From an uncultured Pelagibacteraceae bacterium (GTDB taxonomy: Bacteria; Pseudomonadota; Alphaproteobacteria; Pelagibacterales; Pelagibacteraceae): DNA of 64,000 nucleotides. The notes beneath the pieces are model-generated. The model did no database searches. It saw only the letters and a program-made list of their open reading frames with translations, and was not told the origin of the DNA. The stretch is taken from the NCBI GenBank assembly GCA_902578315.1, contig CACHCL010000001.1, positions 216,840-280,839 of the forward strand. The letters are read 5' to 3'. Both the position numbers and the translations under genes were made by a program. Below are positions 36,361 through 45,455 of the stretch, piece by piece. How positions within the stretch are numbered: the stretch's first letter is position 1; every line of letters begins with the position of its first letter.

Positions 36361-38804
36361 TGAAATTTAAAAATTTAGAAATGACAGGTTTTAAATCTTT
36401 TTCTGAAAAGACAACCGTTTTAATTGAAAAAGGGCTTACAGGAGTAGTTGGCCCTAATGGTTGTGGAAAATCAAATATAGTAGAAGCGCTTAGATGGTGT
36501 ATGGGAGAGAATTCTGCAAAAAGTATGAGGGGTTCTGGAATGGAAGATGTAATTTTTTCTGGAACTGCAAATAGACCATCGAAAAATATTTCTGAAGTCG
36601 TTTTATTACTTGATAACCAGGAAAAAAATGGTCCAATACAATTTAAAGAATTTGACGAAATATCGGTAAAAAGAAAAATAGAGAAAGATAAAGGATCAAA
36701 GTACTTTATTAACGACAAAGAGGTCAGAGCAAGAGATGTACAAACTTTATTTGCAGATTTATCTACTGGCGCTCATTCACCATCTCTAATAAGTCAAGGT
36801 AGAATTGGTCAGTTAGTGACAGCTAAGCCTATTGAAAGAAAATCAATCCTAGAAGAAGCTGCTGGTATCTCCGGTATTCATGCTAGGAGGCAGGAAGCAG
36901 AAACAAGACTCAATGCAGCAGAAAATAATCTTAAGAGAGCTGATGAATTAAAAAGACAACAAGAAAAACAATTAGATAGCTTAAAAAAACAAGCCGAAGA
37001 GGCCACGCGTTACAAGGAAATTTCAAGTCAAATAAAAAAAATTGAAGCTGGTTTATATTTTTTGAAAATCAGAGATATTGAAAAAGATAAAAAACAAATT
37101 TTTGAGAAGCTAAGTGAACTCGATGATGAAATAAGTGCAATTAATATAGATTACAATCATAACAATACTCTTTTGGAGGAGGAAAATAAAAAACTGGCGC
37201 CATTAAGAGACAAAAAAATGGAAAGTGCTGCTACTCTACAAAAATTGAACTTAGATATGACTAATCTTGTTGAAGAAGAAGCAAGAGTTAAGTCACTTCA
37301 GGAAAAGCTTGAAAAATCGATTAAAACAGTAGGGTCAGATTTGGAGAGAGAAAAAAGTATTTCTCTTGATGCAGATCTAAATGAAAAAAGAATTTCAAAA
37401 GAAAAAGAAGATCTTCTTAATACTGAAAATAAGTTATTTGAGGTTGAAACAAATTCTGCTAAAGAGCTACAGGTTTCAAAAAAAGAGTTACATACTTTAC
37501 AAAATCAATTAGACACAATGTTAGAACAAATTGAAGATGATATTGATAACGATAAAAAACTTTCAAAAGAAACATTTAAACATTTAAAACAACTCGTAAA
37601 GAAAATCACTCTTTCTCAAGAGGATTATGCTGAAAAGTATGGAAAAAATAAATCAATTGAAAGTGACTCGATAAAAAGAAAAGAGAGGATAAAAAATATT
37701 GATGTGGAATTAGAAAATTGGAGAAATTTAAAAATAAATTCAGAAAAAATGATTTCTGAATTAAATGATAGATCAAGTAAGATTAAACTTGAAATAAACG
37801 AAAATAAAAAAAATCCTGAGAGAATAGCTACCTCTAAAGGTCAAAATCTACAAAATTTAGAAAACATAAAGAAAAGAAATGAAGAAATTGAGAATGAGCT
37901 ATTAGAAGCTGAAAAAAAATTTAGTGAAATTAATGAAAATTTAAGAGGTATACAATTAAAACTTACGGAACTTAAAGAAAACAAAGCTAGAAATGAAGCC
38001 ACTATTGAGGGAATGGAAAATAGAAAAAAAGATCTTCTTTACACGGTTAAAAATGAACTTAATATAGAAAATGAGTCCTCAATATTACCTCAATCAGATC
38101 TCAATAATTTGGAAATTGAAAATTTGCCAACAATAGAGGAGCAAACTGAAAAAATTGAAAGATCAAAAAAAAAAAGAGAGTCTTTTGGTTCTGTAAATTT
38201 GCGAGCTGACGAGGAGACAAAAAAATATGAGACTGAAATTAAAAGAATGGAGGATGATAGGGCTGATCTATATTCTGCTATCGTAAAATTAAAAACAAGC
38301 ATTGACGAATTAAATCAGAAAGGAAGAGAGAGACTTTTGGACGCTTTCACAAAGGTTAATAGAAAGTTTAACGAGGTCTATACAAAATTATTCAACGGGG
38401 GAACAGCTAAAATCGAATTGGTTGACTCTGACGATCCGCTTGAAGCAGGTTTGGAGATGTTTGTTTCTCCTCCAGGTAAAAGACTACAATCAATTACTTT
38501 ATTGTCAGGTGGTGAACAAGCCTTAACTGCCCTATCATTAGTTTTTGCTGTATTTTTGGTAAATCCATCACCAATTTGCGTTTTAGATGAGGTTGATGCT
38601 CCACTTGATGATGCAAATGTAACTAGATTTTGTGGGTTATTAGATGATCTTACTAAAATTACTAATACGAAATTTATAATAATTACCCATCATGCTTTGA
38701 CAATGTCACGTATGGATAGACTTTACGGTGTTACAATGGCTGAACAAGGAGTAAGCCAACTTGTTTCTGTTGACTTGCAAAGAGCCGAGGAATTGGTAGC
38801 TTAA
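36360..38804 (+). CDS. smc: Smc chromosome-condensation ATPase without a visible hinge
   Basis: An 814-residue SMC protein. The N-terminal head has Walker A GPNGCGKS (31-38), RGSGMEDVIFSGT and ILEEAAGISGIHARR. The C-terminal head has the signature LSGGEQ (about 715-720) and Walker B ICVLDEVDAPLDD (about 739-751), followed by ITHH. Usual bacterial Smc has about 1150-1200 residues, with a globular hinge of 150-200 residues between two coils. Here residues about 165-655 read as uninterrupted charged coil, with no Gly-rich hinge sequence and no CxxC zinc hook. The frame is unbroken, so this is not a frameshift. It starts on the last base of the dsbA-like stop; atpI follows after 15 bases. Confidence 0.9.
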   Translation: MKFKNLEMTGFKSFSEKTTVLIEKGLTGVVGPNGCGKSNIVEALRWCMGENSAKSMRGSGMEDVIFSGTANRPSKNISEVVLLLDNQEKNGPIQFKEFDEISVKRKIEKDKGSKYFINDKEVRARDVQTLFADLSTGAHSPSLISQGRIGQLVTAKPIERKSILEEAAGISGIHARRQEAETRLNAAENNLKRADELKRQQEKQLDSLKKQAEEATRYKEISSQIKKIEAGLYFLKIRDIEKDKKQIFEKLSELDDEISAINIDYNHNNTLLEEENKKLAPLRDKKMESAATLQKLNLDMTNLVEEEARVKSLQEKLEKSIKTVGSDLEREKSISLDADLNEKRISKEKEDLLNTENKLFEVETNSAKELQVSKKELHTLQNQLDTMLEQIEDDIDNDKKLSKETFKHLKQLVKKITLSQEDYAEKYGKNKSIESDSIKRKERIKNIDVELENWRNLKINSEKMISELNDRSSKIKLEINENKKNPERIATSKGQNLQNLENIKKRNEEIENELLEAEKKFSEINENLRGIQLKLTELKENKARNEATIEGMENRKKDLLYTVKNELNIENESSILPQSDLNNLEIENLPTIEEQTEKIERSKKKRESFGSVNLRADEETKKYETEIKRMEDDRADLYSAIVKLKTSIDELNQKGRERLLDAFTKVNRKFNEVYTKLFNGGTAKIELVDSDDPLEAGLEMFVSPPGKRLQSITLLSGGEQALTALSLVFAVFLVNPSPICVLDEVDAPLDDANVTRFCGLLDDLTKITNTKFIIITHHALTMSRMDRLYGVTMAEQGVSQLVSVDLQRAEELVA

Positions 38805-38819
38805 TCAACCATAGTAACT

Positions 38820-39098
38820 ATGCCAGAAGATTTCAAAACTCGCTTAAAAATTGCAAAATCAAAAATAAAAAAACAATTAGATAATGACGGTGAAAAAAGA
38901 GGTTCATTTATGGGTATAGCTTTTAAATTAGGCACTGAATTGGTGGCTGCAGTAGCTGTTGGGACAATAATTGGGTTTATTTTAGATAGCTGGTTTGATA
39001 CTAAACCTTGGTTAATAATAATTTTCTTTTTTTTGGGAGCAGCCGCAGGCATGCTTAATGTAATAAAAGCTGCTAACAGAATGCAGAAAGAGGACTAA
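38820..39098 (+). CDS. atpI: ATP synthase protein I
   Basis: A 92-residue membrane protein at the head of the F0 operon. It has a Lys-rich N-terminus and two hydrophobic helices (about 40-57 and 63-85) separated by LDSWFDTKPW, the AtpI/Mg-uptake pattern. AtpI assists assembly of the c-ring and is not part of the final enzyme. It is followed after nine bases by atpB. The antisense open frame over the same bases was judged a shadow. Confidence 0.88.
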   Translation: MPEDFKTRLKIAKSKIKKQLDNDGEKRGSFMGIAFKLGTELVAAVAVGTIIGFILDSWFDTKPWLIIIFFFLGAAAGMLNVIKAANRMQKED

Positions 39099-39107
39099 GA
39101 GGTTTAT

Positions 39108-39842
39108 ATGGCAAGTAATCCGATGCAACAATTCACTGTCCACAGAATTGGACCTGAAATAAAAATTGCTGGCATTGATTTATCTTTTACGAACGCAAGT
39201 CTATTTATGGTGATAAGCGCTTCAATAATTTTACTGTTTTTATTTTTAGGGTCTAAAGAAAAAAAGATTATTCCAGACAAAATTCAATTAATTACCGAGA
39301 TGTTTTATAGTTTTGTAGCTAAAATGATAAGTGATACTGCAGGTACCAAAGCAAAGCCTTTCTTTCCATTTATATTTAGTCTCTTCATGTTTGTATTAAT
39401 TTGTAATATGGTAGGTATGCTTCCATACTCTTTTACTGTTACAAGCCACATAATTGTAACTCTAGTAATGGCTTTATTTATATTTGTAGCAGTAACTATA
39501 ATTGGTTTTTTAAAACACGGTTTTAAATATTTAAGTATTTTTGTACCTAGCGGTGTACCAGCTGTACTTTTACCTTTAATTACTATTATAGAAATTATTT
39601 CTTATTTAAGTAGACCAGTAAGTTTATCTGTTCGATTATTTGCAAATATGATGGCTGGTCATACAATGTTAAAAGTTTTTGGAGGTTTTGTAGTAAGTTT
39701 GGGAATATTGGGTGGCTGGTTACCACTTAGTTTTTCAGTAGCATTAACTGGCTTGGAAATTCTAGTAGCGTTTCTACAAGCTTATGTTTTTGCAATTTTA
39801 ACCTGTATCTATTTAAATGATGCATTAAATTTACACCATTAA
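39108..39842 (+). CDS. atpB: ATP synthase F0 subunit a
   Basis: Forms the proton half-channels next to the c-ring. The 244-residue polytopic protein shows SHIIVTLVMAL, the helix with the essential arginine (SRPVSLSVRLFANMMAGH, about 166-183) and the terminal LVAFLQAYVFAILTCIYLNDA. An AAGAGG stretch lies about ten bases before the ATG. The F1 genes are not in this window, which agrees with the split F0/F1 arrangement of alphaproteobacteria. Confidence 0.96.
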   Translation: MASNPMQQFTVHRIGPEIKIAGIDLSFTNASLFMVISASIILLFLFLGSKEKKIIPDKIQLITEMFYSFVAKMISDTAGTKAKPFFPFIFSLFMFVLICNMVGMLPYSFTVTSHIIVTLVMALFIFVAVTIIGFLKHGFKYLSIFVPSGVPAVLLPLITIIEIISYLSRPVSLSVRLFANMMAGHTMLKVFGGFVVSLGILGGWLPLSFSVALTGLEILVAFLQAYVFAILTCIYLNDALNLHH

Positions 39843-39846
39843 ATAA

Positions 39847-39853
39847 AAGGAGG
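39847..39853 (+). promoter_or_regulatory. Strong Shine-Dalgarno site for atpE
   Basis: AAGGAGG lies four bases before the atpE start codon. It is the strongest ribosome-binding site noticed in the window, where many genes have none or overlap their neighbour. Subunit c is needed in about ten copies per enzyme, so a high translation rate is expected. Confidence 0.75.
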
Positions 39854-39857
39854 AAAA

Positions 39858-40085
39858 ATGGAGTTAGAAGCGGCAAAAATGATTGGAGCAGGTCTCGCTG
39901 CAATCGCATTAGCTGGAGCTGGCGTAGGTATTGGAATTATTTTCGGTAACTACCTATCTGGAGCAATGAGAAATCCATCTGCAGCTCAAAAACAATTCCC
40001 TAATTTGTTATTAGGATTTGCTTTAGCAGAGGCAACTGGATTGTTTGGACTTGTAGTAGCTTTAATTATTTTATTTGCATTTTAG
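39858..40085 (+). CDS. atpE: ATP synthase F0 subunit c
   Basis: A 75-residue hairpin of two membrane helices forming the rotor ring. It shows the Gly-rich first helix (AGAGVGIGIIFGNYLSGAMR), the polar loop RNPSAAQKQFPN that contacts F1, and the proton-binding Glu in LGFALAEATGLFGL (about residue 58). The Gln and Ser/Thr ligands typical of sodium-binding c-subunits are not seen, so proton coupling is expected. The next frame overlaps its end, but the better start of atpF' is ten bases downstream. Confidence 0.96.
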   Translation: MELEAAKMIGAGLAAIALAGAGVGIGIIFGNYLSGAMRNPSAAQKQFPNLLLGFALAEATGLFGLVVALIILFAF

Positions 40086-40095
40086 TAAATTTAAT

Positions 40096-40671
40096 ATGAA
40101 AAGTTTTCTTGGTTTATTGATAGCGCTTGTAGCTATAAATACTAATTTGTATTCAGCTGAGGCTGGAATGCCTCAGTTGGATCCAACGTATTGGGCATCT
40201 CAAGCATTTTGGTTAATATTAGTTTTTACAATACTTTATATTGCGATATCTAAATTTTACTTGCCCAAAATTAAAGATAATTTAGATAATAGAGAAAATA
40301 AAATTAAAGAGGATCTGGATAACGCAAATATATTTAAAGAACAATCTGAAGCAAAGGCAAAAGAATATGATGCTATCTTAGAGAACGCTAAAAAAGAAGT
40401 TTCAAGGATACATTTTGACTCTAAAAATATTTTAGATAAAAATATTCAGTCGAAAAAAGTGGCAATGGAAAAAGAAATTGAAAAAGAAATTTTAAAAGCA
40501 CAAAAAGAAATTTTAGATCTAAAGAAAAATTCTATATCTTCTATTCAAACTATTTCAGGTAGTATTGTATCGAATATTATTGAAAATATCTTAGGTGATA
40601 AACTTAATGAAAGCAGCATCAAAGCGACTGTAGATGATATTTCAAAAAAAAATATAAATAAATATTTATGA
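40096..40671 (+). CDS. atpG: ATP synthase F0 subunit b'
   Basis: One of two different stator-stalk b subunits, as in alphaproteobacteria and chloroplasts. From ATG at 40096 (MKSFLGLLIALVAIN) it has 191 residues. A signal-like hydrophobic start ends near YSAEAG, then comes GMPQLDPTYWASQAFWLILVF with the membrane helix (about 40-60), then a long charged coiled coil. An earlier in-frame ATG at 40075 would overlap atpE and is less likely. The stop overlaps the atpF start. Confidence 0.9.
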   Translation: MKSFLGLLIALVAINTNLYSAEAGMPQLDPTYWASQAFWLILVFTILYIAISKFYLPKIKDNLDNRENKIKEDLDNANIFKEQSEAKAKEYDAILENAKKEVSRIHFDSKNILDKNIQSKKVAMEKEIEKEILKAQKEILDLKKNSISSIQTISGSIVSNIIENILGDKLNESSIKATVDDISKKNINKYL

Positions 40672-41165
40672 CAATGGACGCAACTTTTTGGGTAACTGTT
40701 TCTTTCTTCATTTTTGTAGGAATACTAGTATATTTTAAAATTCCCCAAAAAATTAAGGAAAATCTTGAACAAAATATTTTAAACATTAAGAATCAAATCA
40801 ATGAGGCTGAGAAATTGAAGGAAGATGCTAAGAATATTTTAACCGAACATGAGAAAAAAATTAGTAATTCAAAAAATGAAGTTAAAGAGATGATAAATAA
40901 AGCAAGCGAAGAGGCAGAAAAAAATGCTATTAGAGTAAATAAAGATTTTCACAGTTTTATGGAAAATAGGAAAAAAAATGCTGAAGAGAGAATTAGACAA
41001 CTTAAAAATCAGGCTGAAAAGGATATCAAAAATGCATCGGTTAAAATTGCCATAGAGTCGGTGGAAAAATTGATAAAAAACTCACTAGATAAAAGCAAAT
41101 TAGATAAAATTTACAGCTCTAGCATCGAAGAAACAAAATTAGCACTTAAGAAGAAATCTAGTTAG
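40668..41165 (+). CDS. atpF: ATP synthase F0 subunit b
   Basis: Second stator-stalk subunit, 165 residues. One membrane helix (about 4-24, DATFWVTVSFFIFVGILVYF) is followed by a coiled coil to the end, with RIRQLKNQAEKDIKNASVKIAIESVEKLI typical of b subunits. It overlaps b' by four bases (ATGA). crtI begins 16 bases after its stop with no visible terminator, so read-through into the carotenoid genes is possible. Confidence 0.92.
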   Translation: MTMDATFWVTVSFFIFVGILVYFKIPQKIKENLEQNILNIKNQINEAEKLKEDAKNILTEHEKKISNSKNEVKEMINKASEEAEKNAIRVNKDFHSFMENRKKNAEERIRQLKNQAEKDIKNASVKIAIESVEKLIKNSLDKSKLDKIYSSSIEETKLALKKKSS

Positions 41166-41181
41166 AATAGGCCATAAACTT

Positions 41182-42648
41182 ATGGCAAAAAAAACAATTG
41201 TTATTGGTTCGGGTTTTGGAGGACTGGCTGCTGCGCTAAGATTAAAAGCTAAAGGCCATAAAGTTACTTTGGTGGAAAAACATCCTGATCTAGGTGGTCG
41301 AGCAAGAGTTTTTAAAAAAGATCAGTTTATTTATGATGGTGGTCCAACAGTAATAACTGCACCATATTTATTTGAAGAATTATTTTCACTATTTAATAAA
41401 AATATTTCTGATTACGTAGAAATAGTTCCTTTAGATTTATGGTACAGATTTGTATTCAGTAATGGCGATACATTTGATTACAACGGTGATGATAAATCTA
41501 TGGAACAGCAAGTAAAAAAATTTAACCCTAATGATTTTGAGGGATATAAAAATTTGGTAAAGTTTACTGAAAAAATCTTTGATAAAGGTTTTACAGATTT
41601 ATCTGACAAACCATTTAATAATTTAATCTTTATGATGAAACAAATTCCATCTTTATTAAAATTAAAAAGTTATAAGTCTGTTTATAGTTTAGTTTCAAAC
41701 TACATTACCAATGAAAAATTAAGAAGAGTATTTAGTATGCACCCACTTTTAGTAGGTGGCAATCCTTTCAGCACTACTTCAATATATACATTGATTTTAT
41801 TTTTAGAAAAAAAATGGGGTATTCACTACTCAATGGGAGGAACAGGAAGTGTTGTTAAAGCTTTGGAAAAACTGATGAAAGAGGAAAATATCAAGATTAT
41901 AAAAAACGCTGAAGTTACAGAAATACTTACAGAAAACAAAAAGATTAAAGGTGTTAAAATTAATAATTCAAAAATAATTAATAGCGACTATGTAATTTGT
42001 AACTCTGATCCCCCAAACGTTTATAACAAATTAATAAAATCTAAGGAGGACTATGATTTTTTATTCAAACAAAAAATGAGAAGAATGGATTATTCGATGG
42101 GTTTATTTGTTTATTATTTTGGATCTAAAAAAAAATATAATGATGTTGCGCATCATACAATTTATTTTGGAGAAGCTTACGAAAAACATCTTGATAAGAT
42201 TTTTGAAAAGAAAATACTTTCTGACGATATAAGCTATTATTTACATCGTCCATCTGCAACAGATCCTAATATGGCCCCAGAAGGCCAAGATGCTTTTTAT
42301 GTATTGGTTCCAGTTCCAAATAATTTATCTAAAGTAAATTGGATTACAGAAGGCGATAAATTTAAAGATTTAGTTTTAGATAAAATGGATAAAACTATTT
42401 TACCTGGTATTAAAGAAAATGTGGTAAGTGATTTTTATTTAACACCTGACTACTTTGAAATTGATCTTGCAACTCTTTATGGATCTGGATTTTCAATTCA
42501 ACCAAAATTTTCTCAGTCGGCTTATTTTAGATTTCATAATCAATCTGAAATATATAAAAATTTGTACTTTGTAGGTGCTGGTACACATCCAGGCGCTGGT
42601 ATGCCCGGGGTTCTTTCATCAGCAAAAGTTTTAGATAATTTATTTTAA
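41182..42648 (+). CDS. crtI: Phytoene desaturase
   Basis: Converts phytoene to lycopene by successive desaturations. The 488-residue flavoprotein shows the FAD-binding VIGSGFGGLAAALRLKAKGH start with VTLVEKHPDLGGRARVF, the substrate-region GGPTVITAPYLFEELF, and the bacterial-type signature YFVGAGTHPGAGMPGVLSSA near the C-terminus. It shares its last base with the crtB start. First gene of a four-gene retinal-synthesis set placed directly after F0. Confidence 0.95.
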   Translation: MAKKTIVIGSGFGGLAAALRLKAKGHKVTLVEKHPDLGGRARVFKKDQFIYDGGPTVITAPYLFEELFSLFNKNISDYVEIVPLDLWYRFVFSNGDTFDYNGDDKSMEQQVKKFNPNDFEGYKNLVKFTEKIFDKGFTDLSDKPFNNLIFMMKQIPSLLKLKSYKSVYSLVSNYITNEKLRRVFSMHPLLVGGNPFSTTSIYTLILFLEKKWGIHYSMGGTGSVVKALEKLMKEENIKIIKNAEVTEILTENKKIKGVKINNSKIINSDYVICNSDPPNVYNKLIKSKEDYDFLFKQKMRRMDYSMGLFVYYFGSKKKYNDVAHHTIYFGEAYEKHLDKIFEKKILSDDISYYLHRPSATDPNMAPEGQDAFYVLVPVPNNLSKVNWITEGDKFKDLVLDKMDKTILPGIKENVVSDFYLTPDYFEIDLATLYGSGFSIQPKFSQSAYFRFHNQSEIYKNLYFVGAGTHPGAGMPGVLSSAKVLDNLF

Positions 42649-43496
42649 TGAAAAGCAATTTATTAAAGAAACATGCTAAATCTTTTTATTGGGCAAGTTT
42701 TTTTCTTTCGAGTGATATTTTAGACAAATGTTCATCTTTATATAATTTCTGCAGAACATTAGACGATATAGTTGATGATGATAATAATTTGAGTGTAAAG
42801 AAAGAAATTTTCTCAAAATTTAAAAAAGATTTTGAGAATAGAAATCTAGACAATCAAATTATAGAAGATATGTGGTCACTTATTGATAGTGAAGGTATTT
42901 CTTATCAAATAGTAAAAGATTTGTTTGATGGAGTTGAAACAGATTTAAAGGAAAAAGTAATGATTAATTCAAAAAAAGATTTACTTGTTTACTCTTATAG
43001 AGTTGCCGGAACAGTTGGATTAATGATGTCAAAAATAATGAAAGTAAAAAATAAGGAGGCGCTAAAAGGTGCGATTGATCTTGGTATAGCCATGCAGCTA
43101 ACTAATATTGCTAGAGATGTTTGTGAGGATAAAGCGCGTAATAGACAGTATATTGAACACGATTTTTCATCAATTCGAGCTATTATAAATGAGTCTCAGG
43201 CATTTTACGAAAAATCATTCACATCTATTAGTAGTATACCAGTTAAATCTAGATTTTCAGTTATTGTCGCAAGACGAGTTTATAGAAAAATAGGTGATTA
43301 TATTCTCAAACAAAATAACATAGATAATTATAATAAAGCCGGTAAAATCTATGTTCCTGTGTTTGAAAAGATAATTCAGACTTTTTTATCTATTATTGAC
43401 TTTATTAAGTTATTATTCACTAAAAAATTAAATTACGAAAATCAATTAAATCATAATATTTTAGAACAAGAGATTAATTTGAATGAAAGAATTTGA
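42648..43496 (+). CDS. crtB: Phytoene synthase
   Basis: Joins two geranylgeranyl diphosphates to phytoene. In 282 residues it shows the two magnesium-binding aspartate motifs, DDIVDD (about 38-43) and NIARDVCED (about 155-163), with RTLDDIVDD and AMQLTNIARD typical of the family. The GGPP synthase needed upstream is not in this window. The gene starts on the last base of crtI and overlaps crtY by 14 bases. Confidence 0.94.
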   Translation: MKSNLLKKHAKSFYWASFFLSSDILDKCSSLYNFCRTLDDIVDDDNNLSVKKEIFSKFKKDFENRNLDNQIIEDMWSLIDSEGISYQIVKDLFDGVETDLKEKVMINSKKDLLVYSYRVAGTVGLMMSKIMKVKNKEALKGAIDLGIAMQLTNIARDVCEDKARNRQYIEHDFSSIRAIINESQAFYEKSFTSISSIPVKSRFSVIVARRVYRKIGDYILKQNNIDNYNKAGKIYVPVFEKIIQTFLSIIDFIKLLFTKKLNYENQLNHNILEQEINLNERI

Positions 43497-44550
43497 TTAT
43501 ATTATTGTTGGAGGTGGGTGCGCAGGTTTATCTTTAGCCTATGAGCTTGAAATAAATAGTAAGTTAAAGGAAAAAACTTTAGCAATAATTGAAACCCGTG
43601 AAGAGTATAAGAGAGACAGAACTTGGTCATTCTGGAAAGTGTTTGATCATAATTTTGAAGATTGTGTAATTAAAAGTTGGAATAATTTTACAATTAATAC
43701 TACTGAAAACTCTAATGAATTAACAAATAAAAAGTTTCCTTACCAAAGTATCGATAGTGGAAAATTTTATAAAAAGATAAATTCTAAACTTTCTAAAAAT
43801 TCGAATATTAGTTTTTTCAGAAATCTAAACGAAGTCAATTCAGAAAATTCAATAATTTTTAATAGTATTTTTGAAAAAGAACTTGATAAATCTGAGTTAT
43901 GGCAACACTTTCAAGGTATCGAGATAGAGACACCTAAAAATATTTTTGATGAGGAAATAATTAACTTAATGGATTTTAATTGTGATCAGAGAAAAGACGT
44001 GCATTTTTTCTACACATTGCCATTCAGTAAAAATAAAGCTTTGATTGAAACTACTTGGTTATCAGATTTAGAGGATCAAAGCCTCAGAGATTATGACCTG
44101 CAGTTAGAAAATTATATTAAAAATAATCTAGGTATAAAAAACTATAAAATAAATTTTACTGAAAAGGGAGCTATACCCCTCTTTTCTCCGTCATTAAGCA
44201 ACAATAATAGAATAATTAATATTGGATCAGCTGGAGGGATGACTCGATTAAGTACAGGTTACACTTTTTTGAACATTCAAGAACATAGTCGTCATATTGT
44301 AAAAAATGTTGACAATATTGATAAAGCAAAAATATTCTATATAGGAAAAAAATATCGATTTTTAGATAAAGTATTTCTAAGAGTATTAGAAAAACATCCC
44401 GAAAAGATGCCTGAAATTTTTTTTAACATGTTTAAAACTTCTTCAAATACGATTATAAAATTTTTATCAAATAAAAGTAATATTATTGAAGACATAAATA
44501 TTATTAGTAAAATGCCAAAATTAATTTTTTTAAAAGCATTATTTAATTAA
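43483..44550 (+). CDS. crtY: Lycopene beta-cyclase
   Basis: Forms beta-carotene from lycopene. The 355-residue protein starts with the dinucleotide-binding YIIVGGGCAGLSLAYEL and shows RTWSFWKVF, FQGIEIETP, FFYTLPFSKNKALIETTW (the cyclase motif) and IGSAGGMTRLSTGYTFLNIQ. It is slightly shorter than some relatives, but all motifs are in order. It overlaps crtB by 14 bases and shares one base with blh. Confidence 0.93.
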   Translation: MKEFDYIIVGGGCAGLSLAYELEINSKLKEKTLAIIETREEYKRDRTWSFWKVFDHNFEDCVIKSWNNFTINTTENSNELTNKKFPYQSIDSGKFYKKINSKLSKNSNISFFRNLNEVNSENSIIFNSIFEKELDKSELWQHFQGIEIETPKNIFDEEIINLMDFNCDQRKDVHFFYTLPFSKNKALIETTWLSDLEDQSLRDYDLQLENYIKNNLGIKNYKINFTEKGAIPLFSPSLSNNNRIINIGSAGGMTRLSTGYTFLNIQEHSRHIVKNVDNIDKAKIFYIGKKYRFLDKVFLRVLEKHPEKMPEIFFNMFKTSSNTIIKFLSNKSNIIEDINIISKMPKLIFLKALFN

Positions 44551-45455
44551 TGGAAAAAGTTAACTTTAAGCACTCAATTATATTTTTTAATTTTTGTATT
44601 TTGATAAGTCCTCTTTATCTAATGTTCAATTTTGAACCAGTTATATTTTGCTTGTTTTTAATTTTAATTTTGGGAATTTCTCACGGTGCGTTAGATAATA
44701 TCAAAGGAAAAAAGCTTTTAAAATCATTTGGATACAAACAAAATATGTCCTTTTATCTTGGCTATGTATTAATTTCATCATTGATAATAATATTTTGGCT
44801 GATATTTCCTAATACAATTTTATTACTATTTTTGATTGTGGCCGCCTATCATTTTGGAAAAGAAGATACAGTATTTCTTTTTAGAAAAAAATTTTTCTTA
44901 TCTGAGTTTTTATTCTTCTTAAAAGGATCAACAGTTATTATGGCTCCATTATTATTTAATAGAGAAGAAACTAATGAAATATTTAGGATTCTAAATTTTA
45001 AAGTTTTTAACGCAGGACTTTTTAGTGATGGATTTTTAATTGGAATGTTGTGTCTGGGTTTTTTATCGTCTATGTATATTTCAAAAAAAGAAAACACAAA
45101 TCTAAAAGGTATTATGATCATGGACTTCTTTTCCTTAATCATATTAAATCTTTTTTTATCACCTATTTTAGCTTTCACTCTTTATTTTTGTTTTCTTCAC
45201 TCAATTAGGCATTCGATTACTCTAATTTTTGAGTTAGATAAATCTTTCAAGCCAGGACTTAAAAAATTTATGATTAAAGCTATACCCTTAACTTTTGTAA
45301 CTGCAGTAATATTTTTATTTGCAATATATTTTTTAAATAATTTTTATAAGCTTGATGAGGCTATTTATAAGGTAATATTTATTGGTTTGGCGTCACTTAC
45401 TTTTCCGCATATATTGTTAGAATATCTTTTAGAAAAAAATGAAAAAAGAACTTAA
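44550..45455 (+). CDS. blh: Blh/Brp beta-carotene 15,15'-dioxygenase
   Basis: Splits beta-carotene to two retinal molecules, the chromophore of proteorhodopsin. The 301-residue polytopic protein has about seven hydrophobic segments and the conserved His sites of the Brp/Blh family: ILGISHGALDN (about 49-59), VAAYHFGKED (about 97-106) and CFLHSIRHSITLI (about 212-224). No rhodopsin gene is in this window, so the retinal must serve a protein coded elsewhere. The 3' end overlaps ispH by 17 bases. Confidence 0.93.
   Translation: MEKVNFKHSIIFFNFCILISPLYLMFNFEPVIFCLFLILILGISHGALDNIKGKKLLKSFGYKQNMSFYLGYVLISSLIIIFWLIFPNTILLLFLIVAAYHFGKEDTVFLFRKKFFLSEFLFFLKGSTVIMAPLLFNREETNEIFRILNFKVFNAGLFSDGFLIGMLCLGFLSSMYISKKENTNLKGIMIMDFFSLIILNLFLSPILAFTLYFCFLHSIRHSITLIFELDKSFKPGLKKFMIKAIPLTFVTAVIFLFAIYFLNNFYKLDEAIYKVIFIGLASLTFPHILLEYLLEKNEKRT

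Noticed and set aside
36360..38804. Smc as a frameshifted or truncated pseudogene
   Set aside because: Both heads with all nucleotide motifs are present in a single unbroken frame and the flanking overlaps are intact, so loss is limited to the middle.
38801..39052. Open frame antisense to atpI (83 codons)
   Set aside because: It lies fully over atpI, whose helices and operon place are clear; the antisense product has no recognisable pattern.
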